From: Fulvimarina sp040239565
GTDB lineage: Bacteria > Pseudomonadota > Alphaproteobacteria > Rhizobiales > Rhizobiaceae
Reading direction: 5' to 3'
NCBI RefSeq assembly: GCF_040239565.1
Contig: NZ_JBEHWS010000003.1
Coordinates: 124,001 to 188,000, forward strand
Length of the DNA: 64,000 nt
Shown here: positions 44,777-53,180 of the stretch, piece after piece
Numbering within the stretch: position 1 is the first letter of the stretch
Layout of the letters: the number at the start of each line of letters is the position of its first letter
Position numbers and translations under genes: made by a program
The notes under the pieces: generated by a model
What the model saw: only the letters and a program-made list of their open reading frames with translations
Told to the model about the DNA's origin: nothing
Databases searched by the model: none

Positions 44777-45979
44777 ATGAGCACGAGCCTTCTCGAAGCG
44801 CCCAGGACGAATGTCCTTCCGTTCAAGCCGGTCGCGACCGATCCCGGCTTCGGCGTCTATGTGCATTGGCCGTTCTGCGCCGCCAAATGTCCCTATTGCG
44901 ACTTCAACAGCCATGTGCGGATGAAGCCCGTCGATCAGGCGCGCTATGCGGCGGCCTTCGAGCGCGAGCTGGCCGAGATGGGCCGGCGGTCGAGGGGCGA
45001 GAGGGTCACCTCGATCTTCCTCGGCGGCGGCACGCCATCGCTCATGGAGCCGGCGACGGTCGGCATCATCCTCAACGCGATCTCCAACATCTGGACCGTC
45101 GCGCCGGATGCCGAGATCACCCTCGAAGCCAATCCGTCGAGCGTCGAGGCGAACCGCTTCCGGGGCTATCGCACCGCCGGCGTCAACCGCGTCTCGCTCG
45201 GCGTTCAGGCGCTCAACGACCGCGACTTGAAGCGCCTCGGCCGGCGGCACAATGTCGAAGAGGCGCTGCGCGCCATCGGCCTTGCCCGCGAGATATTCCC
45301 GCGCCTCTCCTTCGATCTCATCTATGCCCGGCCCGACCAGACGGTCGCCCAGTGGGAGGCCGAACTTGCCCGCGCGATCGATCTCGCCGCGGATCACCTC
45401 TCGCTCTACCAGCTGACGATCGAGGAAGGCACGGCCTTCTACGCCCTCCACAAGGCCGGCAAGCTGATCGTGCCGGACGGCGATCTCTCCGCCGATCTCT
45501 ATGAGGCGACCCAGTCGATCACCGCTGCGAAAGGCCTGCAAGCCTACGAGATTTCCAACCACGCCGTGCCCGGCGCGGAAAGCCGCCACAACCTCACCTA
45601 CTGGCGCTATGGCCACTATGCCGGCGTCGGTCCCGGTGCCCATGGCCGTCTCTCCTGGGACGGATATCGCTACGCCACGGCCAACGAGCCCCTGCCCGAG
45701 ACCTGGCTCCAGATGGTCGAGGACTGGGACCATGGCATGAAGGTGGAGGAAGCCCTCAGCATCTCCGAACAGGCGGACGAACTTCTGCTGATGGGCCTGC
45801 GGCTTGCCGAAGGTGTCGATCTCAAGCGCTGGCGCGAACTCTCAGGCCGAGACATCGATCCGCGCTCCGAGCGCGACCTCGTCGAAAACGGCATGGTCGA
45901 GCGGCTCGGCCGCGATCGTCTGCGCTGCACGCCGGCCGGCATGATGGTTCTCGATGCGGTCGTCGCGGACCTGGCCTGA
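44777..45979 (+). CDS. hemW: Radical SAM haem chaperone HemW
   Basis: This 400-aa radical-SAM protein has the cluster motif CAAKCPYC in VHWPFCAAKCPYCDF (about residues 28-43) and GGGTPSLM. The aromatic residue between the last cysteines and the C-terminal HemN_C domain (LSISEQADELLLMGLRLAEG) mark HemW rather than the coproporphyrinogen oxidase HemN. It binds haem and delivers it to respiratory proteins. Third gene of rph-rdgB-hemW. Confidence 0.93.
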   Translation: MSTSLLEAPRTNVLPFKPVATDPGFGVYVHWPFCAAKCPYCDFNSHVRMKPVDQARYAAAFERELAEMGRRSRGERVTSIFLGGGTPSLMEPATVGIILNAISNIWTVAPDAEITLEANPSSVEANRFRGYRTAGVNRVSLGVQALNDRDLKRLGRRHNVEEALRAIGLAREIFPRLSFDLIYARPDQTVAQWEAELARAIDLAADHLSLYQLTIEEGTAFYALHKAGKLIVPDGDLSADLYEATQSITAAKGLQAYEISNHAVPGAESRHNLTYWRYGHYAGVGPGAHGRLSWDGYRYATANEPLPETWLQMVEDWDHGMKVEEALSISEQADELLLMGLRLAEGVDLKRWRELSGRDIDPRSERDLVENGMVERLGRDRLRCTPAGMMVLDAVVADLA

Positions 45980-46169
45980 GCGTGTCGACTAGCTGCTGCG
46001 CACGTTCAGCTCCGACAAGATCACAAATTCCGGTCCGGAATATATTGATCGCTGCACGGTAAACACCCGGCTAAGGAGATAAAGCGCGCACCGATCGGAA
46101 ATCTTTCCGGGCTAAGTTGTTGAAAGCTTAATGGTTACAACAGCGCGCGCCTCTCAATCGGACTTTAGG

Positions 46170-46406
46170 ATGCCGACCTTCTATTTCGACATAGAGGACG
46201 ACTCGACGCTTCAACGCGATGAAACAGGCGTTGTATGCGACAGCAGCGAAGCTATTCAGAAATTCGCTATGGAGGCACTGCCCTCCATCGTCTCGGAGCG
46301 GCTGGCGGACGCCAACCGACACACGATTGCGATCTTGGTCCGCGACGAAGAAGGGGCCTATGTGTTCCGGGCGGCCATGACCATGACGGCTGGCTGGCTG
46401 CGGTAG
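46170..46406 (+). CDS. DUF6894 family small protein
   Basis: A 78-aa protein from MPTFYFDIEDDSTLQRDETG (an upstream ATG at 46131 adds 13 residues without family character). The pattern of an N-terminal FYFDI strand, DETGVVCDSSEAIQKFAMEALP helix and a C-terminal VRDEEGAYVFRAAMTM strand matches DUF6894. Such proteins are common and uncharacterised in Hyphomicrobiales. Stands alone. Confidence 0.75.
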   Translation: MPTFYFDIEDDSTLQRDETGVVCDSSEAIQKFAMEALPSIVSERLADANRHTIAILVRDEEGAYVFRAAMTMTAGWLR

Positions 46407-46498
46407 CAGAGGGCACCTAACTTTCTCGGTAGGCCGGCCGGAGATGCGGGTTTGTCCATTTTGCGGAAAACGGCTGCTGGCCCTCCCCGCTCCGCGCG

Positions 46499-46513
46499 TA
46501 TAATTCTCCGCGA
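46499..46513 (+). promoter_or_regulatory. Near-consensus -10 box abutting the rsmI start
   Basis: TATAAT at 46499-46504 lies only 9 nt before the ATG at 46514. If used, transcription would begin about 2-3 nt upstream of the start codon, giving a leaderless mRNA. No clear -35 box and no ribosome site are seen. Confidence 0.4.
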
Positions 46514-47410
46514 ATGACCCAATCGAATTCCAGCCGGACCTATACGATCCGAGGCGCCGTCCATGAGGCGCGGCGTCCCGAGCCTGGGCTTTATCTCGTC
46601 GCGACTCCGATCGGCCATCTCGACGATATGAGCCTGCGCGCGCTCGACGTGATGGCGGGCGCCGAGCAGCTTGCCTGCGAAGATACGCGCGTCACCGGCA
46701 AGCTCCTGAAGCGCTACGGCATCGACCGGCGCATGACGACCTATCACGACCATTCCGGTGAAAAGGCCGCCGACACCCTGATCGAGGCTGTCCGTGCCGG
46801 CGGATCGGTGGCTCTTGTATCGGATGCAGGCACACCGCTGGTTTCGGACCCAGGCTACGAACTCGTTCAGGCCGCAATCGAGGCGGAGGTTCCGGTCTTC
46901 ACCATACCTGGCGCATCGGCGGTCCTCACGGCACTCGCGATTTCGGGCCTTCCCTCGGATGCGTTTTTCTTCGCGGGCTTTCTACCGTCCAAGGAAAAAG
47001 CGCGGGCCGACCGCCTGGAAGCCCTGCTCCGCATCCCCGGCACGCTCGTCTTCTATGAGGCGCCGCACCGCATAGCGGCCAGTCTCGCGGCGATGAGTGC
47101 AGCACTTGGCGATCGCCCGGCAGCCGTGTGCCGTGAGCTGACGAAGATGCACGAAACGGTCTATCGCGGTCCACTCTCGAAGCTTGCAGCCGATTTCGCC
47201 GCGATGGAAACAGTGAAAGGCGAGATCGTCGTCTGCATCGGCCCGCCCGCCGAAGACGAAACGCCCGGTGAAGCAGACATCGACGGCATCCTCGAAGGGC
47301 TGCTCGCCGAGATGAAGCCCACCAAGGCCGCCCAGGAGGCAGCGCGACTGACCGGACTCCCCCGCCGCGAACTCTACCAGCGCGCGCTTTCGCTCAAGGA
47401 CAAGGGATGA
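46514..47410 (+). CDS. rsmI: 16S rRNA (cytidine(1402)-2'-O)-methyltransferase
   Basis: This 298-aa tetrapyrrole-methylase-fold enzyme methylates C1402 of 16S rRNA in the decoding centre, using SAM. Family segments: PGLYLVATPIGHLDDMSLRAL, EDTRVTGKLLKRYGI, VALVSDAGTPLVSDPGYELV and FFAGFLPSKEKARADRL. It overlaps yraN by 4 nt, the usual pairing. No ribosome site precedes the ATG; a TATAAT box ends 9 nt upstream. Confidence 0.95.
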   Translation: MTQSNSSRTYTIRGAVHEARRPEPGLYLVATPIGHLDDMSLRALDVMAGAEQLACEDTRVTGKLLKRYGIDRRMTTYHDHSGEKAADTLIEAVRAGGSVALVSDAGTPLVSDPGYELVQAAIEAEVPVFTIPGASAVLTALAISGLPSDAFFFAGFLPSKEKARADRLEALLRIPGTLVFYEAPHRIAASLAAMSAALGDRPAAVCRELTKMHETVYRGPLSKLAADFAAMETVKGEIVVCIGPPAEDETPGEADIDGILEGLLAEMKPTKAAQEAARLTGLPRRELYQRALSLKDKG

Positions 47411-47802
47411 GCGGGCCGAAGCGCCACGAGAAGAACGCCGGCAAGACCGAACGCCGGTCGCGTTTTCGACGCGGTCACATCGCGGAATACCGGGCAGCGC
47501 TCGCCCTCATTCTCAAGGGCTTCCGCATCTCTGCCCGCCGCTACAAGGTGAAGGGCGGCGAGATCGATCTCATTGCGCGCAAAGGCGATCTCGTCGCCTT
47601 CGTCGAGGTCAAGGCGCGGTCCAGCGTCGAAGCTGCGATGGAGGCCGTTGCCCCGCAGGCCCAGCGCCGGATCGAGAACGCGGCGGACCAGTGGCTCCGC
47701 CGCCAGCCGGATCATGCCCGGCTTACCTCGCGCTTCGATATCGTCGCTGTCTTGCCTCGCCGATGGCCGGTCCACATCCCGAACGCCTGGACAGCCCGCT
47801 GA
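47407..47802 (+). CDS. yraN: YraN family (UPF0102) endonuclease-like protein
   Basis: This 131-aa protein has the Holliday-junction-resolvase-like fold pattern: HIAEYRAALALILKGFRI, then GGEIDLIARKGDLVAFVEVKAR, with the Glu/Asp/ExK residues of a PD-(D/E)xK site. Function unproven. The start overlaps the rsmI stop (ATGA). Confidence 0.9.
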   Translation: MSGPKRHEKNAGKTERRSRFRRGHIAEYRAALALILKGFRISARRYKVKGGEIDLIARKGDLVAFVEVKARSSVEAAMEAVAPQAQRRIENAADQWLRRQPDHARLTSRFDIVAVLPRRWPVHIPNAWTAR

Positions 47803-47826
47803 GCTTGTCCCAGCGCATCGCCCATG

Positions 47827-47860
47827 AAAAAAGCGCCTCCGATCGAGCGGAAGCGCTTCG
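47827..47860 (-). terminator. Terminator between yraN and the hsp20-DUF1150 operon
   Basis: A stem AAGCGC (47831-47836) with GCGCTT (47853-47858), extended by inner pairs, is followed on the minus strand by a U-run (A-run 47827-47832). It should end the hsp20-DUF1150 transcript and may also stop rsmI-yraN from the other side. Confidence 0.7.
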
Positions 47861-47896
47861 TTCTATCTTGTTTCGAGCCCCTTTTGTCCGCAGCCG

Positions 47897-48151
47897 TCAG
47901 TGAATGCTGACGGTCTCGAGCTCGTTCTGGCTTGCGCTTTGCAGGATCGATCCCGGATCGTCCGAGACGGCAAGCGGGGTGCCGTCGGCGCCGAAAAGCG
48001 CCCAGAGATCAAGGCCCGGCTCGATCTGGTTGCCGACCGGAAATCGCTTGATCATCTCGTCGGAGGACATCCGCCGCATATAAGCGATGTTGCCCTCGCC
48101 GATCGCAGCGAGATCGTTTTCTGTCACGTCGTTGATGTTCATGTCAGTCAT
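47897..48151 (-). CDS. DUF1150 family protein
   Basis: This 84-aa protein starts at the ATG at 48151 with GAGGAG 7 nt upstream. It contains AAIGEGNIAYMRRMSSDEM and GLDLWALFGADGTPLAVSDD, as in DUF1150. The family typically follows hsp20 in Hyphomicrobiales and is probably co-expressed under heat shock; here only 36 nt separate them. Function unknown. Confidence 0.88.
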   Translation of the reverse strand: MTDMNINDVTENDLAAIGEGNIAYMRRMSSDEMIKRFPVGNQIEPGLDLWALFGADGTPLAVSDDPGSILQSASQNELETVSIH

Positions 48152-48187
48152 ATTCGTCTCCTCGTAAGGCAAACGCTCGAAACCGGA

Positions 48188-48619
48188 TCATTCCTCGACC
48201 GCGATTTCAATCCGTCTGACGATCCGTTCCGGTTCAGGCTTCGCCAGATCGATGGATAACAGGCCGTTCTTCAGTTGAGCGCCGATGATTTCCATTCCAT
48301 CGGCGAGCAGGAAGCCCTTCTGAAACTGCCGCGCGGCGATCCCGCGATGAAGATAAACCCGCTCGCCTTCCTCGGCCTGACGGCCGCGAATGATCAGCTG
48401 GTTTTCCTCCGTTACCACTTCGAGGTCTTCGGGCCGGAAGCCGGCGACCGCGAGTGTAATTCGGATCATGTGAACGTATCCTGAAGCAGCTTCTGCCTCG
48501 ACACGTTCGATGTTGTAGGGCGGATAACCGTCGCCGCCTTTTGCGAACCGCTCCAGGGTCCGTTCGATGCCGTCAAATCCGAGAAGCAACGGGCTGGAAA
48601 ACAGGGTGGTTCGGTTCAT
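48188..48619 (-). CDS. Small heat-shock protein, Hsp20/alpha-crystallin family
   Basis: This 143-aa holdase chaperone prevents aggregation of unfolded proteins. The alpha-crystallin domain runs from about YNIERVEAEA to IDLAKPEPE, with the conserved AGFRPEDLEVVTEENQLIIRG and the end motif LKNGLLSIDL. It begins FSSPLLLGFDGIERTLERF, common in alphaproteobacterial members. A sigma-32-like promoter lies about 75-105 bp upstream, with a leader of about 70 nt. Followed by DUF1150. Confidence 0.92.
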   Translation of the reverse strand: MNRTTLFSSPLLLGFDGIERTLERFAKGGDGYPPYNIERVEAEAASGYVHMIRITLAVAGFRPEDLEVVTEENQLIIRGRQAEEGERVYLHRGIAARQFQKGFLLADGMEIIGAQLKNGLLSIDLAKPEPERIVRRIEIAVEE

Positions 48620-48690
48620 GGCGTTCGGGTTCAGATCCTTCGTGAAGCGACCTTTATGGCAACGGCCCTTTCAGGCACCGGCGCCGTCTT
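48620..48690 (-). promoter_or_regulatory. Possible ROSE-like thermosensor leader of hsp20
   Basis: The predicted 5' leader contains UCGCU followed by GAAGGA on the minus strand (about 48636-48652). In ROSE elements a U(U/C)GCU stretch pairs with the ribosome site. Here the GAAGGA is about 16 nt from the start codon, farther than ideal, so this is tentative. Confidence 0.35.
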
Positions 48691-48695
48691 CACGA

Positions 48696-48723
48696 ATATG
48701 GGGTTCTACCCCCTCACCTTCAA
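48696..48723 (-). promoter_or_regulatory. Sigma-32 (RpoH) type promoter of hsp20
   Basis: On the minus strand TTGAAG (48718-48723) and CCCCATAT (48696-48703) are separated by 14 nt, very close to the heat-shock consensus CTTGAA / CCCCATnT. It lies 77 bp or more upstream of hsp20. Confidence 0.7.
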
Positions 48724-48808
48724 TCGGCGCGCTCACTGTGGTCCCTGATGAAGACACCGCGTTCGAGGCCGAACGCGGTATATCGTCCCCAGAACTGTGT
48801 TCAGCCAA

Positions 48809-49318
48809 TCAGCCGACGCTCGTCGGTCCGGGCTTGAAGTTCAGCGCAACGCCGTTGAGGCAGTGGCGCTTGCCGGTCGGCTTCGGACCGTCGTTGAAGA
48901 CGTGACCGAGATGGCCGCCGCAACGGGCGCAATGGACCTCGGTGCGCGGATAGATCAGCTTGTAGTCCGTACGTGTACCGATCGCCTTTTCGCTGAGCGG
49001 CGCCCAGAAACTCGGCCAGCCGGTGCCGGACTCAAACTTTGTCTCGGAAGAATAGACCGGATTGTCGCATCCCGCGCAGGCGTAGAGTCCCTCTTTCTTG
49101 TTCTTGTTGAGCGGGCTTGAGAACGGCGTTTCGGTCGCTTCCTCGCGCAGAACTGCGAACTGGCTCTGCGTCAGGCGCTCGCGCCATTCGTCAGTCGACA
49201 GCGAGACAGGGAATTTCTCCTCGGCTGCGTTCGCTCCACTGCGCGCGAAAAGGCCGGCGGCAGCTGCGCCGGCGAGCGCGGTGGCGGATGCAAGAAAGCT
49301 GCGTCGTGGCATGGGCAT
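48809..49318 (-). CDS. msrB: Peptide-methionine (R)-S-oxide reductase, exported
   Basis: This 169-aa enzyme repairs methionine-R-sulfoxide. A leader MPMPRRSFLASATALAGAAA with a double arginine suggests Tat export to the periplasm, so it may protect envelope proteins. The MsrB domain has two zinc CxxC pairs (CAGC, CARC), GTGWPSFWAPL and the catalytic Cys in KRHCLNGVAL. GGGAG precedes the ATG. It stands alone. Confidence 0.93.
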   Translation of the reverse strand: MPMPRRSFLASATALAGAAAAGLFARSGANAAEEKFPVSLSTDEWRERLTQSQFAVLREEATETPFSSPLNKNKKEGLYACAGCDNPVYSSETKFESGTGWPSFWAPLSEKAIGTRTDYKLIYPRTEVHCARCGGHLGHVFNDGPKPTGKRHCLNGVALNFKPGPTSVG

Positions 49319-49585
49319 TGTTCATCTCCCTCGGAGGTCGCCGCCTCGGTTGCCCGGCGGCGACGAATATCTTCGTTGTCTTGAAGTAGGTTCGCGGGCC
49401 ACAGCCGAAAAGTTTCATGCCGTCGCACCCCTCCACCACCGAGATCGCCCTGGCGGAGAGGTGCTTTCGCAAAATGCACGGACCGATTCGCTAGCCAAAT
49501 ACCCCGAGCGACGAAGACCCTACGTCTCGAGACCGAGGCTCCGAACCGGAGTAGTTCATGCGTCGGAGAGGCGTATTCGGGGCTG

Positions 49586-50332
49586 TCACTCGGCTGGCAT
49601 CAGCACCGTATCGATCACATGGACAACGCCGTTCGACTGCATGACGTCAGCCTGCGTGACGCGCGCCGCATTCCCCTGCGGGTCGGTGGCGACGATGGTA
49701 TCTCCGTCCTTCGACAGCGTCAGTTCCTGGCCTTCCAGCGTGGTAACCGGGTGCTCGCCGCCATCCTCCTCGATCAGCTTGGTCAACGCTTCCGACGTCG
49801 CCTCTTCGGGAATCACGTGGTAGACGAGGATGTTGGTAAGCCGTTCCTTGTTTTCCGGCTTCAGCAACTCGTCCACAGTGCCGTCGGGCAGCTTCTCGAA
49901 GGCCTCGTTGCTTGGCGCGAGGACGGTGAACGGCCCGGCGCCGGACAGAGTCTCCACAAGATCGGCGGCCTTCATAGCCGCAACCAGTGTGGTCAGGTTC
50001 GCAGCTTCGGTGGCGTTCTCACCGATCGGCTTCTGCGGGTCCATTGGAGCGCCGCCGACCACCGGCATTTCACCGATGCGCGATCCCGTACCGGCAGAGT
50101 CCGATGCACTTTCACTGTCGCTCTGCTCGTCTTCAGGAGTTGGCGCTGCCTCGTTCTCGGGCGCTTCCGCCTCGCTTTCGGGTGCGCTTGGCTCGCTCTC
50201 CATCGAACCTGCTTCACTCTCCGGTACACCGGGTTCAGTCTGCATTGGTTCGGAACTGCTGTCCTGGGCATGAGCGGCGCCGGCCACGAGCAGCGTAGCG
50301 ATTGCGGTGGTTCTGATTAGGGTCTTCAGCAT
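49586..50332 (-). CDS. Secreted fasciclin (FAS1) domain protein
   Basis: From the ATG at 50332 the protein has 248 aa. A signal peptide (MLKTLIRTTAIATLLVAGAAHA) is followed by a Ser/Glu/Pro-rich acidic spacer (about 22-75), then one FAS1 domain: FTVLAPSNEAFEKLP, the central YHVIPEEAT and the closing GVVHVIDTVLMP. FAS1 domains mediate surface adhesion or polymer contact. The acidic spacer is low-complexity and may be cell-wall-proximal. Substrate or partner unknown. Confidence 0.9.
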   Translation of the reverse strand: MLKTLIRTTAIATLLVAGAAHAQDSSSEPMQTEPGVPESEAGSMESEPSAPESEAEAPENEAAPTPEDEQSDSESASDSAGTGSRIGEMPVVGGAPMDPQKPIGENATEAANLTTLVAAMKAADLVETLSGAGPFTVLAPSNEAFEKLPDGTVDELLKPENKERLTNILVYHVIPEEATSEALTKLIEEDGGEHPVTTLEGQELTLSKDGDTIVATDPQGNAARVTQADVMQSNGVVHVIDTVLMPAE

Positions 50333-50551
50333 CTTGAAACGACCTCCCTGGGTCTGAACGCGTTTCCAACGTCCGGAACGGCCTTGCGAAGGCCTAGTCA
50401 TCCGGACGGACCATGCGGGAGCTACGTTCGGGGAGCCTACCGGTTGCCGGAACCGGCATCACAATCGCGTATCGCATGAGATGGGGCGCTCTCTTTTACG
50501 GCTTTCGCCGCACCGCGCGGCGCTTGCCGCGGCTGCCCGACGGCTCTGCGC

Positions 50552-50983
50552 TTACCCGTCCTCCACCTTGCCGCGCATCGCCTTGATATGCCCTCGGCCC
50601 TTCTTCGCCTTCAGCCGCCGTTCCATCGCACCGCGCGATGGCCGCGTCTTTTTACGGGGCGGCGGAGGCGGTTTCAGCGCTTCGAGTACCAAATCGCGCA
50701 GCCGCTCCCGCGCATCTTCGCGATTGCGCTCCTGGGTACGGTGACGCGAGGCCTCGATCAGCACTTCGCCATCCTTGGTCGCCCGCCGCCCGGCAATCCG
50801 CATCAGACGCTGCTTGGCTTCCGGGCTGATCGCGCCGGATCGCGCCGCATAGAACCGCAGCTGCACCGCACTCGACACCTTGTTGACGTTTTGCCCGCCC
50901 GGACCGCCAGCCGTCACGAACTGCTCGGAGAGCTCATAGTCGGGAATCGTGATCCGGCTGGTGATCTCGATGGCTTCGGGCAT
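50552..50983 (-). CDS. arfB: Ribosome-rescue peptidyl-tRNA hydrolase ArfB
   Basis: This 143-aa protein has the GGQ release motif in GGPGGQNVNKVSSAVQLR (about residues 27-44) and a basic C-terminal tail (PPPPRKKTRPSRGAMERRLKAKKGRG) that enters the empty mRNA channel of stalled ribosomes. These mark ArfB (YaeJ/ICT1 type) rather than a codon-reading release factor, which it also resembles in the GGQ domain. Transcribed alone. Confidence 0.93.
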   Translation of the reverse strand: MPEAIEITSRITIPDYELSEQFVTAGGPGGQNVNKVSSAVQLRFYAARSGAISPEAKQRLMRIAGRRATKDGEVLIEASRHRTQERNREDARERLRDLVLEALKPPPPPRKKTRPSRGAMERRLKAKKGRGHIKAMRGKVEDG

Positions 50984-51086
50984 ACACAGGGGTCCGGTCG
51001 ATGGTTGAAGGCGCCCTTTGATTTATAGGCCGTGCGGCCGGCGCTTGAACCCCGCCGCCAGAGTGGCGATCGCTCGCCCACAAACG

Positions 51087-51118
51087 AAAACGGCCCGCGC
51101 ATCACGCACGGGCCGCTT
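51087..51118 (-). terminator. Terminator of pckA
   Basis: A 7-bp stem CGGCCCG (51092-51098) with CGGGCCG (51110-51116) is followed on the minus strand by UUUU (51088-51091). It lies about 40 bp downstream of the pckA stop. Confidence 0.75.
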
Positions 51119-51153
51119 CGAGAGGGGATTTGGGGAGTTTTGAATCGGCGGCC

Positions 51154-52764
51154 TTACTCAGCCGCAATCTTGAAATTTGGCGCTGCCTCCAGAACCGAAC
51201 CGTCGACCGTATCCTCGAAGCGGTGGAAATTTTCCTGGAACATCTCCACGAGGCGCTTGGCCTGGGCATCGTAAGCCGCCTGATCGGCCCAGGTCGAACG
51301 CGGATCGAGGATACGGTCCTCTACACCATCGACCGAAACCGGAACGGCGAACCCGAAATAGGGGTCGGTGCGGAACTGCGCGCCATTCAGCGAGCCGTCC
51401 AGCGCAGCGGCGAGAAGCCGGCGGGTCGCCTTGATCGGCATGCGCTGGCCCGTACCGTAGGCACCGCCGGTCCAGCCGGTGTTCACCAGCCAGCAATCGA
51501 CTTCATGCTTGGCGATCAGGTCGCGCAAGAGATTGCCGTATTCCGACGGATGACGCGGCATGAACGGCGCGCCGAAGCATGTCGAGAACGTCGCTTCAGG
51601 CTCGGTCACGCCCTTTTCGGTTCCCGCGACCTTCGCGGTGTAGCCTGAAAGGAAGTGGTACATCGCTTCCGACGGCGTCAGCCGCGCGATCGGCGGCAAG
51701 ACGCCAAAGGCATCGGCAGTCAGCATCACGATCGCTGACGGATGGCCATCGCGGCCGGTCTTCGAGGCGTTGGGGATGTAGTGCAGCGGATAGGCCGCGC
51801 GGGTGTTCTCGGTCAGCGAACCGTCGTTGAAGTCCGGCACGCGGTCCTGATCGAGCACGACATTCTCGAGCACCGTGCCGAACTTGCGGGTCGTGCCGAA
51901 GATTTCCGGCTCGCTCTCTTCCGACAGGCGAATGGTCTTCGCATAGCAGCCGCCTTCGAAGTTGAAGATGCCGCTTTCGCCCCAGCCATGTTCGTCGTCA
52001 CCGATCAGCGTGCGCTCGGGATCGGCCGAAAGCGTCGTCTTGCCCGTACCCGAAAGGCCGAAGAACACCGCCGACTTACCGTCTTCTGCGACATTGGCCG
52101 AGCAGTGCATCGGCATGACGCCGGTCTTCGGCAGGCGGTAGTTGAGCGCGGTGAAGACGCTCTTCTTCATCTCGCCGCCATAGGAGGTGCCGCCGATGAG
52201 AACGGTGAGGTTTTCGAGATCGCAGCCAATCACCGTCTCGGACCGGCACTCATGCCGCTCGGGATCCGCCGTGAAGGAGGGCAGATCGATGATCGTCATC
52301 TCCGGCACGAAGTCGGCCAGGTCCTCCGCGCTCGGGCGGATCAGAAGATTGCGGATGAAGAGCGCATGCCAGGCGAATTCCGTGACGACGCGCACCTTTA
52401 TGGCGTTTGCCGGATCGGCACCGCCGATCAGGTCCTGAACGAAGAGATCCTTGCCTTCCGCGTGGGTTTTGAAGTCGTCGTAGAGACGGCCGAAGGCGTC
52501 AGGCGACATCGGCTTGTTGTTGTCCCACCAGATCGCGTTCTCGGTCGCGTCATCACGGACGACGAACTTGTCCTTGGCGGAGCGGCCCGTGTGCTTACCT
52601 GTCGTGACGTTGAGCGCACCGTGAGCCGTCAGCTGCCCCTCGCCCCGCCGCACGGCGACTTCGACGAGCTCGGCTTCCGACAGGTTCCAGCGGATCGAGT
52701 TGAGGCCGGAAAGCCCCGTCGTCTCGATCCCTGCATTCGCATTCCGTGTTCCGATCTCGTTCAT
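51154..52764 (-). CDS. pckA: Phosphoenolpyruvate carboxykinase (ATP)
   Basis: Converts oxaloacetate and ATP to PEP, CO2 and ADP, the entry to gluconeogenesis. From the ATG at 52764 (an in-frame ATG 3 codons earlier is possible) it has 536 aa, the usual length. Kinase-1a motif GLSGTGKTT, kinase-2 motif LIGDDEHGW, and the substrate segment GGTSYGGEMKKSVFT with MHCSANV are intact. In many Hyphomicrobiales pckA neighbours chvI/chvG, but these are not visible here. Confidence 0.96.
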   Translation of the reverse strand: MNEIGTRNANAGIETTGLSGLNSIRWNLSEAELVEVAVRRGEGQLTAHGALNVTTGKHTGRSAKDKFVVRDDATENAIWWDNNKPMSPDAFGRLYDDFKTHAEGKDLFVQDLIGGADPANAIKVRVVTEFAWHALFIRNLLIRPSAEDLADFVPEMTIIDLPSFTADPERHECRSETVIGCDLENLTVLIGGTSYGGEMKKSVFTALNYRLPKTGVMPMHCSANVAEDGKSAVFFGLSGTGKTTLSADPERTLIGDDEHGWGESGIFNFEGGCYAKTIRLSEESEPEIFGTTRKFGTVLENVVLDQDRVPDFNDGSLTENTRAAYPLHYIPNASKTGRDGHPSAIVMLTADAFGVLPPIARLTPSEAMYHFLSGYTAKVAGTEKGVTEPEATFSTCFGAPFMPRHPSEYGNLLRDLIAKHEVDCWLVNTGWTGGAYGTGQRMPIKATRRLLAAALDGSLNGAQFRTDPYFGFAVPVSVDGVEDRILDPRSTWADQAAYDAQAKRLVEMFQENFHRFEDTVDGSVLEAAPNFKIAAE

Positions 52765-52924
52765 GGTGCCCATCCCGACCGTAAAAACGCATACGGCCCG
52801 CATGACAACGAGCCGCCTCCTGATCAAAGGCTAGCGCAGCGGTCGGATTGTGACAACAGTATTACGGAGAAACGACAAGAAAAACCAAATCTTCAATCGA
52901 TTTTATTTGCAGCCCCATAAATTC

Positions 52925-52953
52925 AAACGGTTTGATTCCGAATTAAATCGTTT
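52925..52953. repeat. 29-bp near-perfect palindrome upstream of pckA
   Basis: Two 14-bp arms (52925-52938 and 52940-52953) match at 12 of 14 positions around a single centre base. It is about 160 bp upstream of the pckA start and overlaps the end of a small frame. It could be an operator or an AT-rich hairpin. Confidence 0.5.
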
Positions 52954-53146
52954 CAATTACCAAGAATAAACGATGCCGCAACTGCTCTTTTGCACGGCAC
53001 ACACCCTGCTCAGGCAGGCTGGCCACAATATTCAACAAGAATGAGATATACCGCGCAGGCATGTCGTCCTTGATCAAGCCGGCAAATTCGCAAGCCGCCT
53101 GCACGGTCTGCGACACGAACCGCACATTCCTAACGAAGTGTTCCAC
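52943..53146 (-). CDS. Possible small hypothetical protein (67 aa)
   Basis: A frame with a GTG start and a weak GAAGG about 10 nt upstream. The predicted protein (FVSQTVQAACEFAGLIKDDM, then ARYISFLLNIVASLPEQG) has plausible helices but no family I know. It is divergent from the next gene across 34 bp. Coding status is uncertain. Confidence 0.35.
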   Translation of the reverse strand: MEHFVRNVRFVSQTVQAACEFAGLIKDDMPARYISFLLNIVASLPEQGVCRAKEQLRHRLFLVIETI

Positions 53147-53180
53147 GTCTCAACCTTCGCTTAAGGATTACAGGTAGATA

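Larger units (their letters stand above)
52765..53180. other. AT-rich region upstream of pckA
   Basis: Holds a short possible gene (52943-53146), a near-perfect palindrome (52925-52953) and an AT-rich stretch at 52860-52960 that should contain the pckA promoter. Confidence 0.5.

Noticed and set aside
44039..45733. 564-codon minus-strand frame over rdgB and hemW
   Set aside because: Antisense to two conserved enzymes with intact motifs; no family character of its own.
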